This document shows positions 43,260-51,497 of a DNA stretch of 64,000 bases, piece after piece. The position numbers and the translations under genes are program-made. The notes beneath the pieces were generated by a model, which saw only the letters and a list, made by a program, of their open reading frames with translations, had not been told where the DNA came from and did no database searches. The DNA is from Propionibacteriaceae bacterium AM104-82 (GTDB taxonomy: Bacteria > Actinomycetota > Actinomycetes > Propionibacteriales > Propionibacteriaceae), in NCBI GenBank assembly GCA_027658995.1, contig JAQDQK010000008.1, forward strand, positions 62,001 to 126,000. Reading direction: 5' to 3'. Every line of letters begins with the position of its first letter. Position 1 is the stretch's first letter.

Positions 43260-45413
43260 GCCGAGGACCTTCGACAGGTCATAGCTGACCGGCTCCTCCA
43301 ACTGCTCGTACGTGCACGACTCGGGGTCGCGATCCTCGCGCCAACGGACGAACTGGGCCGTGTGCCGGAACCGGTCTCCCTCCATGTGGTCATAGCGCAC
43401 CTCGACGACGCGCTCGGGCCGCAGCGGCGTGAACGACAGGTCCTTCTTCGCGTTCCACCTCGAGTGCGCCGCCGACGTCGGGGTCCGTGGGATCGACTGG
43501 TCCCGGTTGTCCGGGAGCGACTCCTCCGGCTTCGCCCAAGCCCACGGATGGTCGTCGAAGTCCGTGACCAGCGGCTGCAACTCCTCGAACAGTTCCTTGC
43601 GACGCGCCATCGGGAAGGCCCCGATCACGCCGACCGAGTTCAGGACGCCGTCGGGGGTGTACAGCCCCAGCAGCAGCGACCCGATCGCGTCCGACTCATC
43701 CTTGTACAGCCGGTACCCGGCGACAACGCAGTCCGCCGTCCGCTCGTGCTTGAGCTTGTACATCACCCGCTTGTCCTCGGCGTACGGCTCGTCGAGCGGC
43801 TTGGCGATCACGCCGTCGAGCCCTGCACCCTCGAACTGGTCGAACCACTCCATGGCGACGGACTCGTCGTAGGTGCCCTGCGTCAGGTAGATGGGCGGCT
43901 CGGCGTCCGCAAGCGCCTTCTCGAGCGCCTCCCGACGCTCCCGGAACGGCCGCTCAGCGTAGTTGTCCTGGCCGAGCGCGAGCAGGTCGAACGCCACGAA
44001 GCTCGCGGGCATCGACGCGCTCAGCTTCTTGATCCGCGACGCCGCCGGGTGGATCCGCTGCTGCAGCGCGTCGAAGTTGAGCCGGTCCCCCGTCTCCGGG
44101 TCGATCATGATGATCTCGCCGTCGATGACGCTGTGATCGGGGAAGTTCGCGATGATGGCCTCGACCAGTTCGGGGAAGTAGCGGGTCATCGGCCGCGAGT
44201 TGCGCGACCCGATCTCGACCATGTCGCCCGAGCGCCAGATCAGCGACCGGAAGCCGTCCCACTTCGGCTCGAACAGGTACTCCCCCTTGGGAAGCTTCTT
44301 GACGGGCTTGGCCAGCATCGGCCCGAACGGGGGCACGACGGCGGTGCCCCACTCGGCGTCGCGTTCGGCCTTGGGCGCCATGTAGTCCTCGTCGGCCCGG
44401 TCCGACTTGCGCTTGCTCGGCGGGACCCGGGGCGGCTCGCCCGGCATCTTGGGGTAGTCCGGCGGGAAGTTCAGCTCGCCGAGCCCGTTGTCGAGGTCGG
44501 CCTGCCACATGGCGAGCGCCCCCGACACGTCGCCGACGTGCTCGTCGATGTCCGACCAGGGGCAGGCGCGGCGCTTCAGCAGGGCGGGGACGGTGCGGAC
44601 GGTGAGGTCGCGCGGGTCGGCGTCGACGAGTTCGTCCCAGCTCAGCGGGGTCGACACAGGCGCCCACGCCAGGGGCCGCGGGGAGTAGGCACCGGCGATG
44701 GTGCGATCCCGGTTGGCCTGGTTGAAGTCGACGAAGACCTTCTCGCCGCGCTCCTCCTTCCACCACGACGTCGTGACCAGGTCGGGCATCCGGCGCTCCA
44801 GTTCCCTCGCGATCGCGATGACGCCGTGTCGGACGTCCTGGAACTCGTGCGTCGGTGCGATCCGGGCGTAGACGTGCACGCCGCGGTTGCCGGAGGTCTT
44901 GGCGTAGGCAGTCAGCCCGTTCTCGGCCATCACCTTGCGCAGTTCGAGGGCGGCGGTGACGGCGTCGCCGAAGTCGCGGCCGGGCTGCGGGTCGAGGTCG
45001 ATGCGGAACTCGTCGGGGTTGTCGAGGTTGGCGGTGCGCACCGGCCACGGATGGAACGTGATGGTGCCCATCTGCGCCGCCCAGGCCAACTCGGCGGGCT
45101 CGTCGAAGACGAGTTGCTCGTGACGGCGCCGCGACGGGTAGGTGCACATCACCGCCTTGAGGTAGCTGGGCGCGCCGCGCGGCGGGCGCTTGGAGAAGAA
45201 CTCCTCGCCCTCGACGCCGTCGGGGAACCGCTGCAGCGTCATGGGCCGGTCGCCGTTGAGGAACAGGAACGGCTCGGCGACCGCGAGCAGGTAGTCGGCG
45301 AGGTCGCGTTTGGTGATGGGGTCGCCGTCGATCGGCCAGAGCACCTTGTCGGGGCTGCTGAGCTTGACCGACCTCGGCTCAGGGCCGGGCACCTCGAGGA
45401 TCACATCCGCCAT
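43251..45413 (-). CDS. ligD: LigD-type ATP-dependent DNA ligase with polymerase domain
   Basis: A 720-residue fusion for non-homologous end joining. The N-terminal archaeo-eukaryotic primase-like polymerase domain (residues about 10-300) has RIDLDPQPG with the metal-binding aspartates and SGNRGVHVYARI. The C-terminal ligase has the adenylation lysine K384 in EPKWDGFR, then DGEIIMID, DGVIAKPLD and YKLKHERTADCVV, followed by an OB-fold. The phosphoesterase domain found in mycobacterial LigD is absent. No ku gene lies within the window. ATG at 45411-45413 is supported by a leaderless TAGGTT box. The last codons read GGT TGA inside a genome repeat. Confidence 0.93.
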   Translation of the reverse strand: MADVILEVPGPEPRSVKLSSPDKVLWPIDGDPITKRDLADYLLAVAEPFLFLNGDRPMTLQRFPDGVEGEEFFSKRPPRGAPSYLKAVMCTYPSRRRHEQLVFDEPAELAWAAQMGTITFHPWPVRTANLDNPDEFRIDLDPQPGRDFGDAVTAALELRKVMAENGLTAYAKTSGNRGVHVYARIAPTHEFQDVRHGVIAIARELERRMPDLVTTSWWKEERGEKVFVDFNQANRDRTIAGAYSPRPLAWAPVSTPLSWDELVDADPRDLTVRTVPALLKRRACPWSDIDEHVGDVSGALAMWQADLDNGLGELNFPPDYPKMPGEPPRVPPSKRKSDRADEDYMAPKAERDAEWGTAVVPPFGPMLAKPVKKLPKGEYLFEPKWDGFRSLIWRSGDMVEIGSRNSRPMTRYFPELVEAIIANFPDHSVIDGEIIMIDPETGDRLNFDALQQRIHPAASRIKKLSASMPASFVAFDLLALGQDNYAERPFRERREALEKALADAEPPIYLTQGTYDESVAMEWFDQFEGAGLDGVIAKPLDEPYAEDKRVMYKLKHERTADCVVAGYRLYKDESDAIGSLLLGLYTPDGVLNSVGVIGAFPMARRKELFEELQPLVTDFDDHPWAWAKPEESLPDNRDQSIPRTPTSAAHSRWNAKKDLSFTPLRPERVVEVRYDHMEGDRFRHTAQFVRWREDRDPESCTYEQLEEPVSYDLSKVLGAG

Positions 45414-45420
45414 GGGGTCA

Positions 45421-45441
45421 AACCTAAACGCCATAGGCGTT
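45421..45441 (-). promoter_or_regulatory. ligD -10 box TAGGTT with adjacent inverted repeat
   Basis: TAGGTT (45421-45426) is 7 nt from the ATG. Directly upstream is the perfect inverted repeat AACGCC-ata-GGCGTT (45427-45441), between -10 and -35 positions, a likely repressor site. Confidence 0.45.
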
Positions 45442-45539
45442 GCGCGCACCGCTTAAGCGCGCCGAATCGCCGCATGGCATGGTGGGCGCATGGGGACCAA
45501 GCATCCACCGATCGACCTCAGCCTTGCCGAGATCCGGGG

Positions 45540-46064
45540 GTGAGCGACTTCGCGCTGCGCTGCGCCGAGCGCGTCCTCCCGCTGTTCGCGGAGGCCTTTC
45601 CCGACGACCCGAGGCCGGCTTTGGCGATCCTTGCCGGGCACCGCTTCGCCGACGGCGGCCCGCGCGACACGGGCCTGCGGCGCGTCGCGATGGACGCCTG
45701 GCGGGCAGGGCGCGAGGCGACCGCGGCGGATCGTCCGCGGGCAGGGCACGCGGCCTTCTCGGCGTCGTCGGCGGGGGCTTCGGCGTTCCTGCATCCGTTC
45801 GCGGAGGAACATCAGGTCAAGCACATCCTCGGCGCAGGCGGGCATGCCGTGTGCGCGCTCGAACTGGACGATCTGGACGCCCAGGAGGGCATCGACTGGG
45901 TCGACTCGCTCGCCGACGACGTGGTGCGCGAGGTGCTGCGGAGGCTGCCTCCCGCGCCGAAGAAGGGCGGCCGCGTCGGGGCGGTGGTCAGGCGGTTGGA
46001 CGCGCAGTTGCGCGGCTCAGGCGGCGCCGAGGCCGCGGAGCAGGACCCGGACGCGGGCGCGTAG
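45540..46064 (+). CDS. Imm5-like putative immunity protein, N-terminus apparently frameshifted
   Basis: The frame from GTG 45540 gives 174 residues of an all-helical protein: FALRCAERVLPLFAEAFPDD, then DPRPALAILAGHRFADGGPR, and HPFAEEHQVKHILGAGGHA. These match my recollection of a family annotated as putative immunity protein (Imm5-like). Homologues begin with a segment like GTKHPPIDLSLAEIR. That segment is present here from an ATG at 45490, but in another frame, broken by a TGA right after a run of five G (45537-45541 region). One extra G would join both parts. It is therefore a shortened gene, a fresh mutation, or a base-call error. No cognate toxin is next to it. The 3' end overlaps tetR by 48 bp. 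Confidence 0.6.
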   Translation: MSDFALRCAERVLPLFAEAFPDDPRPALAILAGHRFADGGPRDTGLRRVAMDAWRAGREATAADRPRAGHAAFSASSAGASAFLHPFAEEHQVKHILGAGGHAVCALELDDLDAQEGIDWVDSLADDVVREVLRRLPPAPKKGGRVGAVVRRLDAQLRGSGGAEAAEQDPDAGA

Positions 46065-46619
46065 CGCTGCCTGCCTGTCGGGGGTGCCCCGACCGACGAC
46101 GTCCTGCAGCAGTTCGCTGACCAGCGCGGAGAACACCCACCTGGCCGCCTCGGCCAGTTCCATGCCCTCGAGTCGGTCCTCGTAGGCGCGCAGCAGCACC
46201 GCTATCCGGCTGACGACCTGGTCGACGAGGGCAAGGGCCTCGCGCCGCTGGGGCCCGTCATCGCCGAACAGGACCTCGCGCAGGAAGGGCGCCGCGTTCT
46301 CGGGTTGGCTCTCGGCCAGGTCGATGATCGGGCCGAGCAGTTGCAGGATCTCGTCCTCGACGGCGACGCCCGCGGGGGTCGCGACGCCCTCGACCAGGGG
46401 ACGCAGGTGCTCGTTGATGACCATCAGGAGCAGTTCGGGCTTGCTGCTCGCGTAGCGGAAGAGCGTGCCCTCCGCGACGTCGGCAACCCGAGCGACCTGC
46501 TGCGTCGTGGTGGCGGCGTATCCCTGCTCGGTGAACAGTTGCGTCGCGGCCCGCGAGATGGCGGCGCGCTTGGCCGCCTTGTTGCGGTCGCGTCGTCCGA
46601 GGATGGGAACCGTGGTCAT
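46017..46619 (-). CDS. TetR-family regulator of the divergent ABC operon
   Basis: A 200-residue repressor. The N-terminal helix-turn-helix has RAAISRAATQLFTEQGYAATT and VARVADVAEGTLFRYASSKPELL, and the C-terminal ligand domain is helical. ATG at 46617-46619 follows a TATAGT box by 6 nt (leaderless); the longer frame upstream would start before transcription does. It is divergent from an ABC ATPase/YhgE operon, and palindromes GAGTGCACTC and ACTCAT-tt-ATGAGT lie between them. It therefore most likely represses both directions and responds to a compound handled by the transporter. Confidence 0.9.
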   Translation of the reverse strand: MTTVPILGRRDRNKAAKRAAISRAATQLFTEQGYAATTTQQVARVADVAEGTLFRYASSKPELLLMVINEHLRPLVEGVATPAGVAVEDEILQLLGPIIDLAESQPENAAPFLREVLFGDDGPQRREALALVDQVVSRIAVLLRAYEDRLEGMELAEAARWVFSALVSELLQDVVGRGTPDRQAALRARVRVLLRGLGAA

Positions 46620-46625
46620 GGGATC

Positions 46626-46631
46626 ACTATA
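46626..46631 (-). promoter_or_regulatory. -10 box TATAGT, leaderless start of tetR
   Basis: TATAGT is followed by 6 nt (GATCCC) and ATG at 46617-46619. Confidence 0.5.
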
Positions 46632-46641
46632 GCCCATTTCA

Positions 46642-46661
46642 GAGTGCACTCATTTATGAGT
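46642..46661. promoter_or_regulatory. Overlapping palindromes, probable TetR operator
   Basis: GAGTGCACTC (46642-46651, perfect) overlaps ACTCAT-tt-ATGAGT (46648-46661, perfect arms). They sit between the tetR -10 and the ABC-gene -10, so one bound dimer could stop both promoters. Confidence 0.6.
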
Positions 46662-46666
46662 AGACT
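46661..46666 (+). promoter_or_regulatory. -10 box TAGACT of the ABC/YhgE operon
   Basis: TAGACT is 7 nt upstream of GTG 46674. It starts at the last base of the operator, which explains repression. Confidence 0.5.
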
Positions 46667-46673
46667 CCTCTTT

Positions 46674-47363
46674 GTGGATACGCCGCATCATGCCTTGCAG
46701 GACGACGACGAGACGCGCGACCCAGTGCTCGTCGCCACCAACCTACGCCTCGAGACCGGCCAGGGAGTCGTCTTCGACGGGGTCACCACGGAGGTGCCAC
46801 GCGGCGCCGTCGTGGCGGTCACGGGGAAGGCGGGAGTCGGCAAGTCGGCCCTGCTTCTTGCCCTGACGGGTCGGATGCGCGGGGTCACCGGCGAACTGGT
46901 CGTCGACGGCAACGACGCACTGCGGCACCCCGGCCGGGTGCGCAAGATCACGGCGGTCGCCCGGATCGACGACCTGGTCGAACCGGAGGACTCGCTCTCC
47001 CTCGAGGACTGCATCACCGAGCGCACGCTCGCCGACGCCGCCCCGGCCCGCTCACGGATGGCCAACTACCTGCACACGTCCAACCTGCTCGGCCTCGACG
47101 TGCCCCTCACGACGCTCTACGGGGACCTGCCCCCCGCGGACCAGGTGAAGGCCGCGATCTCGCTTGCCACGATCCGGCCCGCGCCGCTGATCGTGCTCGA
47201 CGACATCGACCGCGAGACAACAACCCTTGAACAGGGCGACCTCTGGGAGGGCCTGCTGAGGCTCGCCGACGAGGGCGTCAGCATCATCGCCTCCACGTCC
47301 GAACGCACCGCCATTCCCCTGTCGGTGCTCTCGATCGAGATGGATACCCCGCATGCCAGATAG
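46674..47363 (+). CDS. ABC transporter ATP-binding protein with unusual signature
   Basis: A 229-residue ATPase. Walker A is VTGKAGVGKSALLLALTG (near residue 45) and Walker B is PLIVLDDIDRE, with aspartate where the catalytic glutamate normally stands. The expected LSGGQ signature is replaced by YGDLPPADQVKAAIS, so activity may be low or regulatory. GTG at 46674 fits the leaderless TAGACT promoter; an ATG at 46656 would lie in the operator and ahead of transcription. It overlaps the YhgE/Pip permease gene by 11 nt and presumably energises or gates it. Confidence 0.85.
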   Translation: MDTPHHALQDDDETRDPVLVATNLRLETGQGVVFDGVTTEVPRGAVVAVTGKAGVGKSALLLALTGRMRGVTGELVVDGNDALRHPGRVRKITAVARIDDLVEPEDSLSLEDCITERTLADAAPARSRMANYLHTSNLLGLDVPLTTLYGDLPPADQVKAAISLATIRPAPLIVLDDIDRETTTLEQGDLWEGLLRLADEGVSIIASTSERTAIPLSVLSIEMDTPHAR

Positions 47364-49500
47364 CTCACGCAACCCGCTGACCCTCGCCCGCTTCGAACTC
47401 AAGCGTTTCAAGGGGCCACTGCCCCGGCTTGCGCTGGTGTTCATCCTGCTGATCCCGCTGCTGTACGGCTGCATCTACCTGGCGGGCAACTGGGATCCCT
47501 ACGGTCGCCTCGACCAGGTGCCGGTCGCCGTCGTCAACCACGACGTGCCGACCAAGGTCAACGACAAGGACGTGCACGCGGGCCAGGACTTCGTCGACAG
47601 CCTGCACCGCACCGGCACCTTCGACTTCCAGAACACCGACGCCGCCGACGCCGACGCCGGCCTGAAGGACGGCCGCTACTACCTCGTCATCACGGTGCCG
47701 GAGGACTTCTCCACCAACCTCGTCAGCGGCCAGGGCGACGACCCGACGCGCGCCAAGATCATGCTGCGCCGCAACGACGCAAACGGCTTCGTGATCGGCA
47801 CGATCACCAACTCGGCGCAGAACTCGATCGCCAAGGCCATCGACGAGACCGCCGTCAGCAGCTACTTCGAGGCGGTCTTCGCCAACCTCAAGACGATCCG
47901 GGAGGGCATGGTCGCCGCGGCTGACGGCGCCGCCCAACTCGACACCGGCCTCACCGACGCCCACGAGGGCAGCGGCAAGCTCCGGCAGGGCGCCTCCGAC
48001 GCCGCCGCAGGAGCGGACGAGCTGAACACGGGCGCCGCGAAGCTCGCCACCGGCGCGGGCACCGCCTCCGACGGGGCCGGGCAACTGGCCGACGGGCTCA
48101 CCAAGCTCAACGACGGCGCCTCGAAGCTCAAGGACGGCTCGCAGCAGGTCGCGGGCGGCACGCAGCAGTTGGCCGACACCCTCGACCCCGTGCTCACGGT
48201 CGCGGCAGAGAAGCTCCCCGGCGTCCAGGCCGACGTCACGAAGGCAGCGGACGCCGCCGCCGACCTGACGAGCCTCACGGCGCAGGGTAGCGGCACGATC
48301 GCGGGCAACAGCGCGGCGATCTCCGACGCCGTCGACGACCTCGTGGCGCAGCACCCCGAACTGGCCGATGACCCCGCGTTCAAGCGACTGCAGGGCCACA
48401 CCACCAACCTGACCTCCATCACGGGCGACGTCGCGACGCACGCGACGACCATCGCCGACGCCGTCGCCAAGGCCGACGAGACCATCCGCAACACCGGCGA
48501 CCTCTCCACCAAGGCCAAGGACGCCAAGTCGAAGGTCGAGGCCCTCAACAGCGGCGCTCAGCAGGTCGCCTCGGGCGCCTCTGAACTGGCTGGAGGCACG
48601 TCGACGGCGCTCAGCGGGGCCACCTCGCTCAAGTCGGGGCTTGGCGACCTGAAGTCGGGAGCCGACCAACTCTCCGAGGGCGCTGGCTCGTTGGCGACGG
48701 GGTTGCACACGCTGTCGGAGGGGGCCGTGTCGCTCGACGACGGGCTCTCGAAGCTCTCCGACGGGGCCCACGAGCTATCGACCAAGTTGGCGGACGGCGC
48801 CGCGCAGATTCCCGCGTTGACGGAGGACCAGGAGGCCGACGCGGTGAGCGTGCTTTCTGCCCCCGTCGACGTGACGATGACCGTCGACAACCCGGCGCAC
48901 GTCTACGGCCGCGGCCTGGCGCCGATGTTCTTCTCGATCGCGCTGTGGGTGCTCGGCATCTCCGCGTTCTTCATCGTGCGGCCGATCACGGGCCGCGTGC
49001 TCGCGGCGCGGGGCAGCGACCTGCGGATCGGCCTGACGGCTTGGGCGCCGCTCGGCTTCATCTCGGTGATCGCTGGCTGGCTGATGCTCGCGGCCGCCTG
49101 GATCGGCCTCGGCCTCGACCCGGTGCATCCCTGGCTGATGATCCTGCTCGTGACGGTGGTCTCGCTCGCGTTCTCCGCCGTCGCACACCTGATGAGAACC
49201 TGGCTCGGCTTCGTGGCGACCGCGGCGATGCTGGTGCTCCTGATCCTGCAGTTGACCGCCGCGGGCGGCACCTATCCGCCGGAGTTGCTGCCGCCGTTCT
49301 TCGCGGCGATCGGCCACTTCGTCCCGATGAGTTACTCGATCGACGCGTTCCGGATCGCGATCTCCGGCGGGCTGATGAGCAAGTTCATCCGCGACATCGC
49401 GCTGCTGGCGACGCTGTTCTTCTCCTGCATGGCGCTGCTGGTGCTCGTGGTGCACCGCAAGCGCAGGTTCACGGTCAAGGACCTCCACCCGCCGCTCTGA
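47353..49500 (+). CDS. YhgE/Pip-family ABC-2-type membrane protein
   Basis: A 715-residue protein with one N-terminal helix (LALVFILLIPLLYGCIYLAG). A large extracytoplasmic part contains many heptad-like units such as DGAGQLADGLTKLNDGASKL and GASELAGGTSTALSGATSL, predicted coiled coil. Five C-terminal helices (from about residue 520) are of ABC-2 type. Homologues include phage-infection protein Pip and, more distantly, the T7SSb component EsaA/YueB. The overlap with the ABC ATPase gene and the TetR control suggest export of an amphiphilic compound. A second family member lies at 60317-62785. Confidence 0.9.
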   Translation: MPDSSRNPLTLARFELKRFKGPLPRLALVFILLIPLLYGCIYLAGNWDPYGRLDQVPVAVVNHDVPTKVNDKDVHAGQDFVDSLHRTGTFDFQNTDAADADAGLKDGRYYLVITVPEDFSTNLVSGQGDDPTRAKIMLRRNDANGFVIGTITNSAQNSIAKAIDETAVSSYFEAVFANLKTIREGMVAAADGAAQLDTGLTDAHEGSGKLRQGASDAAAGADELNTGAAKLATGAGTASDGAGQLADGLTKLNDGASKLKDGSQQVAGGTQQLADTLDPVLTVAAEKLPGVQADVTKAADAAADLTSLTAQGSGTIAGNSAAISDAVDDLVAQHPELADDPAFKRLQGHTTNLTSITGDVATHATTIADAVAKADETIRNTGDLSTKAKDAKSKVEALNSGAQQVASGASELAGGTSTALSGATSLKSGLGDLKSGADQLSEGAGSLATGLHTLSEGAVSLDDGLSKLSDGAHELSTKLADGAAQIPALTEDQEADAVSVLSAPVDVTMTVDNPAHVYGRGLAPMFFSIALWVLGISAFFIVRPITGRVLAARGSDLRIGLTAWAPLGFISVIAGWLMLAAAWIGLGLDPVHPWLMILLVTVVSLAFSAVAHLMRTWLGFVATAAMLVLLILQLTAAGGTYPPELLPPFFAAIGHFVPMSYSIDAFRIAISGGLMSKFIRDIALLATLFFSCMALLVLVVHRKRRFTVKDLHPPL

Positions 49501-49502
49501 CG

Positions 49503-49801
49503 CGCTGGTTGAGCCGACGCGTCGGCGGACTTCATCGGTCGCGCTGGTTGAGCCATGAAGGACGCGTCAGCGGACTTCATCGGTCGCGCTGGTTGAGCCA
49601 TGAAGGACGCGTCAGCGGACTTCATCGGTCGAAACCCACCGCACCCCACAAGCAGACCCAGTCACAGCACCGGGCGCCAGAGGTTTCGACCGATGTGGCG
49701 ACGCTCCGCGCCCCCTCATGGCTCAACCAACGGGGCCGGGCGCAAGAGGTTTCGACCGATGAGGCGACGCTCCGCGCCGCCTCATGGCTCAACCAACGGG
49801 A
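49503..49801. repeat. Array of hairpin repeats after the YhgE gene
   Basis: Three units of the ATGAAG/CTTCAT class, the first shortened, run forward from 49503 to 49635. Two reverse units follow (about 49684-49731 and 49751-49799), whose stems read ATGAGG/CCTCAT or a near variant. No gene is in this 330-bp gap. Confidence 0.8.
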
Positions 49802-49830
49802 CCGGGCGAGCACGGCCGACGAGGTGCTCC

Positions 49831-50397
49831 TCAGGTGGCGCCGATGTGCCGTGCCACCGCCTCCGGCAGCGGATAGGGGCGTTCGACGGGCAGCGGTGCT
49901 CTCCCCGAACGGATGCCAGGCAGCGACCCGGTGATGTCGGCGAGGCCGACGATCCACTCGTCGACGTAGCGACGCACCGCCGGCCCCGTGAGGCCGATCT
50001 GGAGCGACCGGTGGGGCAGCGGCGCCCCGTTCGTGGTGCGTTCCGGATCCCACTGGATCCGCACCGGCGAGGCCGCCAACTCGGCCCGCCACGCCTCCTG
50101 GGACTCGTGGTGCGCCGGGTCGAACGCGCTCAGACAGGCCTGCGCGAGGGCCTCCTCGAATCCCGCGCGACGGATCCGGATGGCCAACACCCTCTCCTGC
50201 CCCGACTTCTGCGCCCAACCGCAGCGGTACATCATCCACAGGAACGACGGCTTGATCCACGTCATCCTGTCCATCGAGAACGGCGCGACGAACGTGCCCG
50301 CCTCGACGGCGCGCGCGGCGATCTCCGGCGGGTAGGCCTGGTAGACGGTGATCGTGTCCTCGTCGTAGTCCGCTCGAACCTGCCGGGTGGGCGTCAT
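49831..50397 (-). CDS. DUF4291-family protein
   Basis: A 188-residue protein that matches the DUF4291 pattern: TVYQAYPPEIAARAVEAGTF, then DRMTWIKPSFLWMMYRCGWA, QERVLAIRIRRAGFEEALAQ and PVERPYPLP near the C-terminus. Function of the family is not established. The ATG at 50395-50397 is chosen because AGAGAGGA lies 7 nt upstream; a TTG two codons earlier is also open. It starts at the end of a related larger gene (stop codon only 2 nt from the start), so they form a two-gene operon. Confidence 0.9.
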   Translation of the reverse strand: MTPTRQVRADYDEDTITVYQAYPPEIAARAVEAGTFVAPFSMDRMTWIKPSFLWMMYRCGWAQKSGQERVLAIRIRRAGFEEALAQACLSAFDPAHHESQEAWRAELAASPVRIQWDPERTTNGAPLPHRSLQIGLTGPAVRRYVDEWIVGLADITGSLPGIRSGRAPLPVERPYPLPEAVARHIGAT

Positions 50398-50399
50398 CG

Positions 50400-51464
50400 T
50401 CAATTCCTCTCTCGGCGCTCGGCCTCATACCGCCGGATCCAGAGGTCGTAGTTGGGCCTCGGGTACAGCCGCTCGACCGGCCAGTGGTCCTCGCTCCTGT
50501 TGACGCTGCGCAGCCTCCGCGTCATGTCGTCGATGTCGAGCACCCGCGCGGCCAACCAGGGCGCCAGCGAGTCGGGCACCGAGATCCGCAGGGTTCGCCA
50601 CGGCATCGGCACGCCTGCGCCGTCCCGGTCGCTCGGCCAACTCTCCAGGGACGTTCGCTCGTCGGGGTTCAGCGCCGACCAGGGCGTGTTGAAGAGGGCG
50701 AGGCTGCGCATGTTCGAGCGGAGTTCGTCGAAGGTGGCGCGCGAGATCGTCAACCGCAGCACGCGGTCGTAGCCCGGCTTTCTCCCCCACCACGAGGAGT
50801 TCATGGTCTCGAGGAAGGACGTGCGTAGCTCGCGGCCGCGCCTGTCGACCCCCGCAAGGTCCCCGGCAAGCGCCCGGCGCGCGCCGTCCTCGTCGTCGAC
50901 GGTGTAGAGCGAGACGTGTCTGTCGTCGTAGCTGACCCGCACGGCCGCGAAGTCGTCGTCGATCTGGCTGCACCCGACAAAGACCAGCGGATCGTCCGAG
51001 AGCCGCAACCGGTCAAGCGCCGCCCGCGAGGCGGTCGTGTCCATCGGGCTGAGGACGTGCGCGACGCGCTGCCCCAGCCCCTCGTTCCCTGGGGACTGGA
51101 TGCGCCCCGCGGCGCGGTAAAGCAGATCGACGGCACGCGGGTGGCGGTCGTCGCGATAGCTGTCGACGATCGGCTCGTGCAGGCCGTGCCACGCCTCACG
51201 GATGAGGAGTTCCTTCTCGTCCTGCGTCAGGAACGCCTCGGGAGTCAGGTCGAAGGCGATCAGTTGGGCGGCGGCTGCGAGGCGTGCGTCCCGGGATTCG
51301 ATCGCCGACGCCACCACCTCGCGCATGATCGTGGCGCCGTCGGCCCCCGGAAAGCGCTCGAACACCTCCTCGATCGGCAGGCCCTCCGGTTCGGGCGTTC
51401 CGACGGGGCGGATGTGGCCGAAGACGAACTCGACGATCACGTCACGCTGCTCCTGGGTCAGCAT
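50400..51464 (-). CDS. Large protein with helical N-domain and diverged DUF4291-like C-domain
   Basis: A 354-residue protein. Residues 1-150 are helical (EVVASAIESRDARLAAAAQL, EKELLIREAWHGLHEPIVDS) and unlike anything I recognise. Residues 160-350 align with the neighbouring DUF4291 protein. VRVSYDDRHVSLYTVDDED matches the start, GYDRVLRLTISRATFDEL matches QERVLAIRIRRAGFEEAL, and MPWRTLRISVPDSLAPWL matches the beta-strand region. WPVERLYPRP matches LPVERPYPLP. The RMTWIKPSF motif is not conserved. This suggests duplication and domain gain. A 10-codon leaderless leader peptide overlaps its start. Confidence 0.75.
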   Translation of the reverse strand: MLTQEQRDVIVEFVFGHIRPVGTPEPEGLPIEEVFERFPGADGATIMREVVASAIESRDARLAAAAQLIAFDLTPEAFLTQDEKELLIREAWHGLHEPIVDSYRDDRHPRAVDLLYRAAGRIQSPGNEGLGQRVAHVLSPMDTTASRAALDRLRLSDDPLVFVGCSQIDDDFAAVRVSYDDRHVSLYTVDDEDGARRALAGDLAGVDRRGRELRTSFLETMNSSWWGRKPGYDRVLRLTISRATFDELRSNMRSLALFNTPWSALNPDERTSLESWPSDRDGAGVPMPWRTLRISVPDSLAPWLAARVLDIDDMTRRLRSVNRSEDHWPVERLYPRPNYDLWIRRYEAERRERN

Positions 51465-51490
51465 TGCGGCTGCCGCTGGGTTCTCGTCAT
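51458..51490 (-). CDS. Possible 10-residue leader peptide coupled to the DUF4291-like operon
   Basis: An ATG at 51488-51490 lies 7 nt after a TACCGT box (51498-51503) and encodes MTRTQRQPQC followed by TGA. The stop overlaps the ATG of the 354-residue gene (ATGCTGA), which itself has no Shine-Dalgarno sequence. Ribosomes ending the leader could restart on it. It is a short frame, so chance is possible. Confidence 0.35.
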   Translation of the reverse strand: MTRTQRQPQC

Positions 51491-51497
51491 GGCGTCA

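Noticed and set aside
42981..45539. A long plus-strand frame running from the repeat array through ligD into the Imm5-like gene
   Set aside because: Only its last 174 residues resemble a protein family; the rest is repeat translation and antisense to ligD.
45540..46619. Toxin-immunity pair
   Set aside because: The neighbour is a TetR regulator and no toxin domain was seen; the immunity label comes only from family naming.
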